A stretch of DNA of 64,000 nt. It comes from Mytilus californianus. Lineage: Eukaryota > Mollusca > Bivalvia > Mytilida > Mytilidae. Below the pieces are notes generated by a model. The model saw only the letters and a program-made list of their open reading frames with translations. It ran no database searches and had not been told where the DNA came from. Made by a program: the position numbers and the translations under genes. Positions 46,656 through 59,200 of the stretch are shown piece after piece (the first letter of the stretch is position 1; the number at the start of each line of letters is the position of its first letter). The stretch covers positions 1,984,001-2,048,000 of the forward strand of contig NW_026262648.1 of NCBI RefSeq assembly GCF_021869535.1. Direction: 5' to 3'.

Positions 46656-49600
46656 ACAAAATATTTCCTTATGACTTGTAACTATTGAATCTACATCATT
46701 ACACACTCTAAACAATGACAAAAGACTGCTCCAACCAGTGGTAGTTGAAACCAGTTAGGAGTAAATTAAAGTCCAACATTACAAATACAAGTTCATCAGT
46801 TAATCCAATGCTCACAACATTCAGTCATTGCAAAAGTTGCAATAGATGTCTAAAATAAATGAAAGCAATATTATCAAATTGGGCTAAAACTGTCCAAGGT
46901 CAGTATTTATTGAATAGACTTTGTACATGTATACCAAATCTTAAAATATTTACATTCAAAATGAATAGTTGAATTATCTCCCCTATATGATTTAACAACC
47001 AATACTTTTTTCAGTTAGCAAGAAATTCATTTTTATCATGTTATTACAGTATTAAAATCATAACCACACTATCATAATAAATAAGGAAAGATTAATTGAT
47101 TGTATTTCCCATGAAACTATCAAAATTTTTAAAGTATTAAAAAAAAGGAAAGAGAAAATTGTTATGTCTCACAGAAAAAGTACAGCCTGTGATGTTTCAA
47201 ATATTTGTCAATGAGAAGATGTTATTCAAATATAAAAATAAAAGATTTTAAAGTAAATCAAAGAATCCCATAGAAAAAAATTAATGCATAAAAAATTACC
47301 AAAAAAAAATATATTACATTTGTAAAAGACTTATAAAACAAAAAACAACTTATTATGCAAAAAACTAAAATCATTGAAAATATTGATGTAAAAAATACAG
47401 AAGATGCAACCAGGATATGAAATACACTGTGAACATTGGTCATCAAAAATATAAAAAAAAAATTGAAATGCAGTATTTCATTTGTGCCACAAGGTTATAT
47501 TTCAGTTGTGCCAAAAGTAAATACTTATTTTGAGCCATTTTTTGGGTATAAATATAAATGAAGATTAGAGATTTAATGTAATCAGTGTCCCAAATATCTT
47601 ATAGTTTTTATATACATAGCATCCCCCTGGGTATTTAAATGAGTTCATGTCCATTTGTCATACAAAACTGAAAGTCACTTATAAATTTGTTGGCATGTAA
47701 GAGGAGACAAGATGAACATAATTCAATCTGAGACAAACAGAGAAATATATCCTTAATCTGGTATGATCACACATACATTGTATTGAAGAATGGAGACAAG
47801 TCTTATAAATGTAAGAAAAAAAACAACTTACAAAGTAAAATAATAAAATGAACACAACCATGTTGTACAGCAGGAAACATAATCTCAGCTATGAAAAAAA
47901 AAGAGTTTGAAAAGCATCTTGTAAAATTTCTGAAAACCGATTATTCTTTACCTGTACAATTGGCACAAACGAAATATGGTTTGTGGCACAAAACTTTTTG
48001 GGGGCACATATGAAATGCCAAATGACACAAAGCTACATCCAATTCAAAATGTTAGATAAGTCATATTTTTAAAATTTTAACATGATTTATTTATTTTTTT
48101 CTATGTTTTAAATACAATGATTAAACAAGTAAATATATTCTCCCATACTACACTTTTACTACATTTTTGCAAAATTCTACTTTTTAAATGAAGTAGATTG
48201 GATGTCCAAATTTTCTTTACATTCTGGTTTTTTTTTCTTCTAAATTTTAAAGTACTTTATTTAATTACCATATAGACAGTCTGATCATTTTGTGTAGATA
48301 CCAACAAAATAAATATCGATTTTGAAAGAGCAATTCCATTCCTGAATAAGTTTTAAGGGTAAAGAAGCACTATTTTAAATAAACATAACTTCTCAAGATA
48401 TTTTTTTTTTTGAATTCTACATTATTTTTAAGCTAAATTATCATTTAAACTACCATCCATCAAATTATAATTTAAGTTTTTCAAAACACCCCTAACTACA
48501 TCAAATTATCAAACAGACCCAATCAATTTAAACCTGCAGTTTCTATACTTCCTAAACAATTTTGTTCTTAAATAAAAATGAAATAAACATATTCCCACAG
48601 GACTTAAACAACATTTTACCATAGTCTGAATAGCCTATGTAATTTTAAATAAATAGATGATGCAATGACATTGAAAAATAACAACAAATATCACAAGTAA
48701 CAACCAATGTTACACATGTTATAAGTGAATATGACAGTTAGAAAAACTTAAATATCTGTATTCAAAATCAAATTTTCACAGATAACACTTAACCTTGTAA
48801 GTCTAAATGGATTTTGATCTACTGTACTAATATTCTGAAGGAACCAAATATTTTCAGTTATAACTTTTATGCAATGTTTAAAAAAAAGGTGATTTGATCA
48901 TTTTCAATGTCCACCTAAGACCACAGGACAAGGGTGTTAAGAATTGCATAACAAAAAGGATTGTTGAACATAAAGCCTTTGCATTTATGCACAAAAAATA
49001 ACTCCATTCTCTCATATATATATATATATACCTAACAGGGTCATTTATTAAAAATCTAGAAGATCCCAGGACTTGTTTCTTTCCAATAGAAATATAAAAA
49101 TATCTGATTCAGAGACTTTTTAAATTTTACAGTCAACCTTGAAGTTCTGTCTAAATGATATAACTCAAATCTTAAGCATAAATTGTCAACACTACCAACT
49201 ATTAAAAAAAGAAGTATATAAACAAAAATTACTTTTTAAAATTCAAGGAAAAATTAAATAATAAATTTTCAACCTTTATAAATACAAAACCATATTGCTT
49301 ATACTGCACAGCAAAATATTATCTAATGTATAACAAAAAAAAAATCCCAATTTATGGCAAACAGTCCACTGTCACTTCAAATAACAAAGTTGTCCTCTGG
49401 AGAGAAAGAAGTTATGATCATTGTGAATGGAATGTTACACTATAAGAGGGTTATCATACAAAGTTTATTAACTACCCAGCAACTTGATTTAACATAACCT
49501 ATTTCAAAGAAGTATAATATTCTTCAAGAAAACAAATTTGTCAGTTTTTTTTAATATCCTTATACTTTACCGAAAATACTTAAATATACAAACACATTGT

Positions 49601-49729
49601 TCAACAACAAAATAAATATAAATGTTAAATGTGAAAACCAAATATTTACTCAAACAACCATAAATTTCTTTATAATATACTAGTTTTTGTTAAATGTTAA
49701 ATTGATTATATTTTTTAAAATAAATACAA
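46656..49729. other. AT-rich 3' flank of the adaptor gene, no gene
   Basis: A-rich on the plus strand, with a short (TA)n run near 49014-49030. Probably includes the 3' UTR of the minus-strand gene that ends at 49730. No other feature seen. Confidence 0.5.
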
Positions 49730-50211
49730 TTAATTATTTTCTGCATCAGATCTTCTTTTCCATACATCATCAGGTTTGGGATTTTTTTTCAATTGTTTCT
49801 TTTGCTCCTTAACATCATCAATGTCTTCATACATATGACTCCTCAGAACTCTTTTTTTCACGTTGTCTGCTTCACTTGCAGGCTTGACTTCCTCATAAAA
49901 GTGGTCCCTAATTAACTTGGTTCCATTTTGTTTTGTCACAATACTAAAAGGTCTTCTTGATTCTGCCTCTTGAACACTTTCATAATTAGGATCTGATGAA
50001 GCTGCCATGTCAGAAATACAGTCTCTCACAGTCTGGTAATTAGGATCAAGAGTTATGGTCTCCTGGTTAGACAAGGTTCTTCTGTGATTAGAGTTACTCT
50101 CCATTTCTACAGGTGAGCCAGCTCCATTTGGTAGTCTTCCATCAGCTGATTTGGTCATAATGTGTAAACTGTCCAGAGATGGAGGTGCAGGAACATTATG
50201 AGAGCGTCCTC
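49730..50211 (-). CDS. Adaptor gene exon 7 (residues 612-770) and stop
   Basis: Encodes RSHNVPAPPSLDSLHIM and four Tyr motifs (DPNYQTV, DPNYESV, DHFYEEV, SHMYEDI) ahead of a Lys-rich tail. Acceptor TATTTTTTAG; stop TAA 49732-49730. Confidence 0.88.
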
Positions 50212-53200
50212 CTAAAAAATATTAGTTGAGATTATGAAAGAACTAAAGATACACATAATGATCATTATCCAAGATAAAAACAGTTCTGGTCAGTGTTTAT
50301 AAATCAGTCAATGAAATTTCGAAGACCTGTTTTGAAGTTCCTGAGAAAATTGCAACGAAAATTTCATATATTGCCACATTATGTGTAAGAATATATAAGT
50401 ATTTGGTAAACGGGAATTTGTTGAGTCCTGATTCTGAAAATGTATCACACAGTAAAACATGCTCACATGAAGCTTGATTTCAAATTTCAGAAAGCCCTGA
50501 TTAGTAGTTCTTGAGAAAAATGCGACGAAAAATTTCAAACATTGCCATATCATATGTAAGAATATATAAGTATGTGGTTACAAGGAAGTGGATAAGTGAT
50601 TAATCTGAAAATATATCATACAGTTTAGCATGTTCACATCAAGCTTGATACCAAATTTCAGGAATCTCTGATTTGCAGTTCCTGAGTAAGGAGCAACAAT
50701 ACTTTCATGAGACAGATGGGTGGTCAGATCAGTGTAAACCAGTACACCCCCCTCCTTTCAGAGCAGGAGTATAATACATAAAAGCAAAAATTGTTTCTAA
50801 AAAAATGATAAAAGTTCACATAAATACAGATTCTTTCGATTTAACATTTATAGGACAACTGCAAATTATTAGAAATATTTAATCTTTAAATTCATAAAGT
50901 TGTCAGTATAGGTATCACATCAATGTCAAATCTGAAATGTCTTTACCAAGATATGGCATCTAATATAAAGGGATTGACTGTCCAAACTGGACACACTTTT
51001 CATACCTATAACTTTTTAATTGTTGTAAACCTTGCAAATAAATGCAACATATAAAACTGTACAGGTATTCTAATCAAAACTATTTTTTTTTATTTCTAAT
51101 CAATTTGATAATAAGCTGCTTACTCAACATATCAAGCTTTCAAATAAAGATTTATCCATCATGGCAAAGAGATTGGAAGATTTTTACTATTTTAACAAAA
51201 CTTCAGTCTATTTTGTGTATTTAAGAACTTGTTCTTCGACCTAGCGACTTCAGCATCAATTGTGATTTTCCATTTCCCAAAAGGCCCTTTATTCAGGAGA
51301 TGAACCTATAAGTAATGATGTCATTGTAACCCAAATTTTACAAAAATTTCATAATATATCACACAGCTCAATTGAAAAAGATACTAGATCTTAAATTATA
51401 TATATAATATATGGCACGGGTCAGAAAAAAGACAAAGAAAAAATAGCTAGATGACCAACTTTTTAAGGCAAATGGATCATCCACCAATAGGGTCAAGTGT
51501 TTCCAAAACTAAACATAATGACTAGGAACTTCAAAAGATTGTATTATTAAAATAAGATAGGTTATGTACAAAATTTATGTCTACTATGTAATTCATTTCA
51601 GCTGTAATGTAACATACTATTGATCAATACTTTTTAACTTTTGTACATATAACTTTTTAAACAAACCTGTGGCACCTATTTCAGCATAATGGTCCATAAT
51701 TGGAGACTGATTTAATCTATTTCTGCTACCATGGTTACCTTGATTAGTAACAACACCATCTCCAGAGCCACCCTCAACCTGTAAAATACAATCAAATATC
51801 AGCTAATGTTTAATAATTTTGTGCTCACTAAATCAGCAGTAATTAGCTTACGTTAACTCTTGTTCTGGTATTTTTATCACCGTGGATTCATTTATCATGT
51901 TAATATTTTGTGGGCTCCAATTTTACGTGGATTGAGAAAAAATTGTATTTCTGTTGATTTTTGATCTGGGGGTTTTTCAAAAGTCTGTAAATATATAAGC
52001 CTAAAGGTTTACAATTGTTGTAAATGTGTCTATAGTACAAAGGAACTATACAAAGATGTGTCATACCTTTTTTCACACTCCCATTCTTTCTTATTTCAAT
52101 TTCTGCTGAATGCTAAATTTACATTGTTGAAATGAAGTAACTAGTTATATAACTTTAAAGCCAACTGCATTATAGTAAACAACATGATGGGTTATGGGTT
52201 TTTTGCTTGTGAGAGAGCTGTATACTGTTAGTTTTTATTATTGCATTTGTTCTATTTCTTTAAATCTAAGTTAAGTACATCCACTTCATTTAAACTTTGG
52301 TGGATAGTTGTCTCATTGGCAATCATACCACATCTCCTTATTTTTATAATGATATTTATACAACTTTGAAATAGCTAAACTGAAAATAACAGCATAAAAA
52401 CAAGTCACTGCAAAGGGACTGATATATGCTCACTAAATACACAATGTAGCTTGACAGCAACATAGATAAAATCAAAATTGACTTTATTTTACAAAAGATA
52501 GTAATGCCACAATATTATAAGATCCTATCTCATTTTTATAAGATCCAAGCTCACAATGTAACACCATCATACAGAAACCAGTAATTTACCAATCTGAAGA
52601 AACACAAGTCTCAAACAGAAATCATAGAACAATTATTTCCATGGTTTGCAGTCAGGTAGCAAAGGCATATGGTCTTTCTCAAAATTTTTTAAAACAAATT
52701 ATCCAGAAACCTTTTATTTCAAACAGACACACAGATTAATCGTAAACTATATTTTGCATGATTAATAAAATGCTTCACCAAGCGCAGCCTGATACGACCG
52801 CAGAGGTCGAACCCTGAACAGTTGGGGCAAGTTTGGACACAATATTCAAGCTTGATACTGTCTGAACTTGGATTGTGATCAAATTTTTGACATAATATAG
52901 GGTTTCTGATACAAAATAAATGTGGTCAAAGATCTTAAAAATTTTAAATGGGACATTTAATTTACCTCGTATGGTCTGATATCCAAAATCTAACAACATG
53001 GTTAGATTCAGCATAAAAAAAACACCAAAAATTTAATTTTAGTTGAAATCAAACAAAGTTTAATTTTGGACCCTTCAAACCTTAATATGGACTAATTTGA
53101 AAACAGGGCCCAAAATAAAAAATCTAAATGCACAATAAGATTTAGCATATCATAAGGCCACAATAATTCAGTTATTGATGAAATCAAACAAAGTTTAATT

Positions 53201-56200
53201 TTGGACCCTTTGGACCTCAATGTAGACCAATTTAAAAATGGGGCCCAATATCCAAAATAGTAATACAAGGTTAGAACCCCCAAAAAATCAAAGACTTTAA
53301 ATTAATCCCATTGAAATTGATTAAAAGATTTGTATTTATTTTCAATTGAAGATTTCTTGCTATTGCGCAATACTGTGCTGTTGCACAATACTTAATCTGT
53401 TATATATATAATAATTTACACACCCTGTTTGGTGTGTATCTCCTGCCATATCAGTATTTGTTGCTTTTATATATAAATCAGAAATAATCAATGTAAAATG
53501 TAAAATTTTTGGGAAAAGAAAAACCAAAAAAATTATAAAAAAAAAAATCCCCCCAAAAATTTGTCCCCTACAAATTTTTTTTTTTTGAAAAATCTTGGAT
53601 CTTGGCTCCTTTTGTGCCCCTAATTTCAAAACGTTTAGGGCAATTACCCCCAAACTCAATCCCAGCCTTCCCTATGTGGTATGGAACCTTGTAGTACAGT
53701 TTCAGAGAGATCCATACACTTAAACACAAGTTATTATCCGGAAACTAGAAAAATGCTTGTTTTTGGCCCCTTTTTTGCCCCTAATTCCTTAACTTTTGGG
53801 GCAATTACCCCCAAACTCAATCCCAGCCTTCCCTTGTGATATGGAACCTTGTGGCACAATTTCAGAGAGATCCATACACTTACACACAAGTTATTGTCTG
53901 GAAACTACAAAAATGCTTGTTTTTGGCCCCTAAATCCTAATCTGTTGGTACCAAAACCCCCAAAATCAATCCCAACCTTCCTTTTGTGGTATTGAACTTT
54001 CAGTCGTATAATAAAAACTGTTAATTTACTGTTGCGTAGAAGTTTTCCAATAATGGTAAAGTTGCAGCTTCTCCCTGTAGATCAGCCACCGTTTCTGCTA
54101 CAGTTTCGTAAGTATTTCTGGCCAATCTTTGGTTGATACTAGCTAAGGATTCTCTAGCTGTTATCTTGTGATATGGTGGTTCTCTTTTCTGTGTTGTCTG
54201 CTGTGTCACTCCTAAAATAACATTTGTATAAATAAAAGAAGAATGTGTCTGAGGACATTAATGCCCCCGCTCAAGCTTGCTTGTAAAAAGTGAAAATACT
54301 TTTTGAGAGCATTTGATGTCACTGCTAGTTTTTAAAGAGTTCTATTCTTCTAGTCTTAAGTATTTTTGTGGTGTGTGTTATTTTCATATTTTCACCGCTT
54401 TGTTTTTATTTCAGAGTGATACCATGGTTTTCTTCCCAATTTTTGTGAAGGTCTTATAACCATTAAATTTTCAGGAATTAAAAATCTGAGCATTGCGCTT
54501 AGAATTGTGTATGAGTTTCATAAACTTTAAGCAAACTTAAGTAAGAGTGTAGAAACAAAATAAATTGCTATTTTCCAAGAAAAAAATAGCAATTTTCCAA
54601 GTTATAAAGGAGCATAACTCTAGAACGGTAAGTGACTTACTGCACACATTTGTTATGCAATGCAAAAAAGTCCAAGCAACATGAATAGTCAATAACATCA
54701 TTTTGTCCAATGAAAAATAAGTACTGTAAATAGAGAAATTTGAGCAGTCTTTTTTCACAATTTACCTACAAAATCTTATATTATTTTGTGTTGTTTTAAA
54801 TTCACAATATCCTAGTGCCTTAAATTAATTTTTCATAAATGATTCTGAAACTTTTTGTATCATAAATCAAGTGATTAAATCTATCAGAAATGCTTTAGTT
54901 CGTTTATTAATGTATATTGTAGATTAAGTCATGTGCTTGTAACAAAAACATCCACAATTACACAATGAATTATCAGAGAAGAATAACTAAAAAGAGTGAA
55001 TTAAATGCCAATAGGATTACCACTAATCCATCAATATTTTGATCTGTGTAGCAGCATAGATGTATATACATGTATGGTAGCAGGAACAATGTTGTAATCA
55101 TTTTAAAACTGATTGACAGGTGTCATTTACCTAACTGTAAAAAGTATAACCATGATAACCATATCCGTAATTTCCACTTGATTGAGATGTCTTCCATGTA
55201 AGTATACATTTAGATATACCGTTATGATTTGCGGTAATAATCTGTGGCCTGTTTAACTGTTGTTATAAATAGTACCTCTACATATCCTATTCATCATGTT
55301 CATATTGGTTTATGTCAGGGCCCAATCTAGGATTTTAGAGAGGGAGAAGTGACTTCTCCTTCCATGAGAGAGAGAGAGAGAGATCTAGAGATAGAGTAGG
55401 GAAAAGTGGTCAACTTCTTGGAGAAGTGAAATTCCATGACCATTTTTGGTTGTGTTGTGTTTTCCTGCTTTAAGAAAATAGTTTTTTATATGCAATAAAA
55501 AATATACCTGCAGTATTTTTATATGATACTGTATATATGGAAAAGCCTTAATAAAATAGTATTGACAATGTTGTTTTTATTTTTTAAGTCATATTTTGTA
55601 CTGTCATTGAATCTGAATTTTAAAATATTTGTAGTATAGTACGTATACATGTATATCATGCATTAGTCTCTTGTGCATCTACCTCAATTTATTTTAAAAT
55701 GTCCAACATTTTATCAAGACATGCAAGAACTGCTTGAGAATGATTTACATGATTTAGCAATTTAATTTAAATCACCACTTGTCATAATTTTGTATAAAAT
55801 TATTGAATAACCAGGACATCATGTTGGTTGTAATTTGAGAATCTCATGAATGATTGTAGGCCAACAGATGCTATCAACATGATCAATTAACTGATGAAGA
55901 GCTAATTTTAATTTTTTTTATGAATTATATTTCTTATTAAAAGAATTGTTCCTGGAATCAAAACGTGCCGCTGATCACAAGCTAACCATGTGTTGTAGAT
56001 TTGGAATCAAATATCCACCACCTGTTTTTTTACTTTTCATATTTTATTTTGATTCAATGAATAGCAAAACATACGTTATGATTTACTACCTCGTGTACAT
56101 CAACTCCAAATCACTTCTTTTTATTGAAAATACTGTAAATTCAGAAATTATTGCGATGTTTTTATTAATGCGAATAATGCGACTGGGTTAGTATCGCAAT

Positions 56201-59200
56201 AATTAGAACTCGCATTCTGATATCTGATATATGCATCTGTATGCAAAATTTCCTGAAATCGCAATAATTAATCTCGCATTATTGTCCATTCTTCATAAAT
56301 CGCAATAATAAATGCATGCAATAATTTCTGAATTTACAGTATTGTATTTTATAGTATACCTGCAGCACCTGCACCAGCTGTCACTGCTTGATCTGGTGAT
56401 GTCAAATCACTCTGTACTAATGATGACCTTTGTGAACCTATTTGCACCAGTGAGGACCTTTGTGAACTTATCTGCACCAGTGATGACCTCGGTGAATCTA
56501 CTTGAACTGATGACCTTTGTGACCCTGCTCCTCCAAGTATAGCATCATCAGGCTCAGCATACTCATTATATCTTCTTGGAGGTTCTGGTGGTAACATGTA
56601 AGGATCAGTTTCCTGGGACTGGAAAGTAAATGGATGTTGTGAAGTAGGTGTGGGTGTTGTGTCAGACCTCGACTTCATCACCACAGCATATTCATTTGTT
56701 GTATTTTCCACAACATTAAACTCTGTTCCATCGTGTGATATATTTGCACTTTTTGTAACATTTATTCTTGTGACTTGATTAGTTCTTGTAGACCTTGGTT
56801 CCACTGATGCATATGCATCAATAACTGTAGATGTTCCTGAAGCACCACTTTCCATGTCTTTTTCATTCACTTTATTATACGGATCCTCAATCTGACTATT
56901 GGCTAGTGAATCTATATCATCATCAACCCTATTATAGGGGTCATAATCTTTGACTCCAGAATATTGAGGGTCATCCTTTACTTTTGAATAAGGATCGTCT
57001 TTTACTTTGGAATAAGGATCCTCTTTAACTTTGGAATAAGGGTCATCCTTTACTTTGGAATATGGATTAAAACTTTGACCTGAATCTGATTCAAAGTCAT
57101 CTTTAAACTTTGAGTAAGGATCGTCCTTGACCTTTGAATAAGGATCAATGTCAGTAAAGCTTCCACCAGAACCTTCTTCTTTCAATTTTGCATATGGATC
57201 CTCAACCAATTTAACCTTAACAACTGACACTCTTTTGACCTCAGCCATTGAGCCATCACTTCCTTCATTTAGAGTATCATAATCTCCTTCTTCATCTTCA
57301 GCACATGTATTAGCACTAGATAATGGCCGATCAATTATCACATTGGCTTTCTCTTTCTTGGATTTCACTTCACTGTAAAAATGTTCTGGGGTTTTATGTT
57401 CTTCTACTAGAACTTTTCCCTCGGCAGACATCTTAATGTGGTCATAATTTGAGGCACGCTTTGCTGAACTTTTAGATGTAGTAAGATGATCATAATCTGC
57501 ATCTTCCTCCTCATCATCTTCTGGTGTTTTGAGGGATGAATTTAAAGAGGATGTAGGTGGCGCTGGCAATTCCCTTTGTCCACCAGGCTGAGGTGAAGAC
57601 CCAGAACTTCTGTAGGAGCTTCTGGAAAGCAAAATACCGTAGAAAGGCTTGTATAGTTCGCAGTGGTACATAGTCCGCACCCCCTTCTCCCCACGAAATT
57701 TTAGGTAAAAAAACTTTTTGTAACTGTTAGAAAAGGTCTAATGAAACTCCGGTAATTTCAAATCCTGTGCGGTCGTTTGCGGTATTTTCTTGGAAAAACC
57801 TGTTTTCCATCATCAAACAGAAGCTAAAACTGCTTGTTAATGATTCTAGAACGCTTCATGATTGTTAAAATAAGTTTAATTCACTTTAAAAACAATTTAG
57901 AAACTTGTGTATGTTTAAACAGGAAGTTTAAAAAGCACGTGTAAAAGAAGAAATTAACCGGTGAGAGTCGAAATCCGTACATAACAGATATCACTATAAT
58001 ACGACTTTGAAAGTAAAACAGTTCCATCCTTTTGTAAAACGGTCTTTAATATATCTATCACATTAATGTTTGAAGGGTCTTAAGCTAATACAAACCATAT
58101 TAGTCAGTATGAAACACCAAAACGGAACGAACAATAACCGATTTCGTTTTGTAGTTTACAAATTCTAAGCTGGTTTACGGTTGTCTTTTTCACTATGTTT
58201 GTATCGTTTCAATCGAGCAGATACCAGTTTATTTCAACCAATGCATTGAAAAGAAACGAGAAATTTGTAATGAAAGGTTTAGTTTTTATATTTATCAGTA
58301 TTAATTTGATATTGAATAGAAATAACTTATTAATATTGATGAGTTAAAATTATTAGTTTGAAAAATGATAAGAGCGCCCTCTACAATAGAAATAACAAAG
58401 ATGGCGGAACGTAAACAAACCACCTCGACCGCGAAATTGAAATTTTTCTCTTATTTCTTGCTTATTGTACTCTATAGTCCGCACCCCGTCTGGAAGGTCC
58501 AATTTTGGAGAATAAAACCGCGGACTATACAAGCCTTTCTACGGTACATTGCTGTTATTTAACTTTTATTCATGAAGACAGTCTTAAGGGTTTGTTGATT
58601 GATTTGATTTTGATTTTTGGTGTTTTAACGCCACTTTTAAGCACCGCTTTTGGGCTATTTCGTGGCGGCCAGTTTTTATTGGTGGAGGAAGCCGGAGTGC
58701 CCGGAGAAAACCACTGACCTTCGATAGGAAAACTGACAATCCTAGTCAATTAAGATTGGAGTCGAGTGCACCTGCACGAGCGGGGTTCGAACTCACAACC
58801 TCAGTGTTGACTGGCTAGTGATTACAGTAGTAACTACTTAGACCACTCGGCCTACGAGGCCCCTCTTAAGGGTTTGTGGAAAAATCATTAGTTTACAAAT
58901 GAATATTTACAGTAGGTCTTCATTTCATACAATCATACAAGTGTGGCAAAAACATTACATCAGTATATTTTTTTTTTTTCCCCCTTTACTTCATAACATT
59001 TATATAAACTAAATGCTTTATCAATTACGGTAGCCATGTTTATATTTGCTCTTCAATGAATCTAAGGAAATTAATTCATTTTTTGTAAGATTTAAGCAAT
59101 ATAAAAGTGATGTGGAATGTTTTTTTAAAACCTTTCAAGCTTTATGCAAATGAGTTGTCACTTGCTTTCATATCTGTTGTACTATAGAATATTATTGCTA

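Larger units (their letters stand above)
29959..49729. other. Region between the two convergent genes, 3' flanks and repeats
   Basis: No coding gene that I can support in 19.8 kb. Probable 3' untranslated regions lie at both ends, but I cannot choose polyadenylation sites among many AATAAA/TTTATT motifs. The T-rich character of 33-36 kb and A-rich character of 42-49 kb (T-rich on the minus strand) fit long 3' UTRs or decayed repeats equally well. Named repeats inside are listed separately; the other stretches are plain AT-rich sequence. Confidence 0.6.
51779..54029 (-). other. Adaptor intron 5
   Basis: Holds a fragment of the CTGTGGATTCATT MITE family near 51884-51960, a family D reverse piece (52180-52345) and a family A reverse copy (52762-54019) that ends about ten bases from the exon 5 donor. 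Confidence 0.75.

Noticed and set aside
56312..56542. Plus-strand frame opposite adaptor exon 4
   Set aside because: It is the antisense shadow of the SQRSSLVQI repeats.
58775..58863. Possible functional tRNA gene
   Set aside because: The A and B boxes are present but the cloverleaf is imperfect and continues into a SINE body with target duplications.
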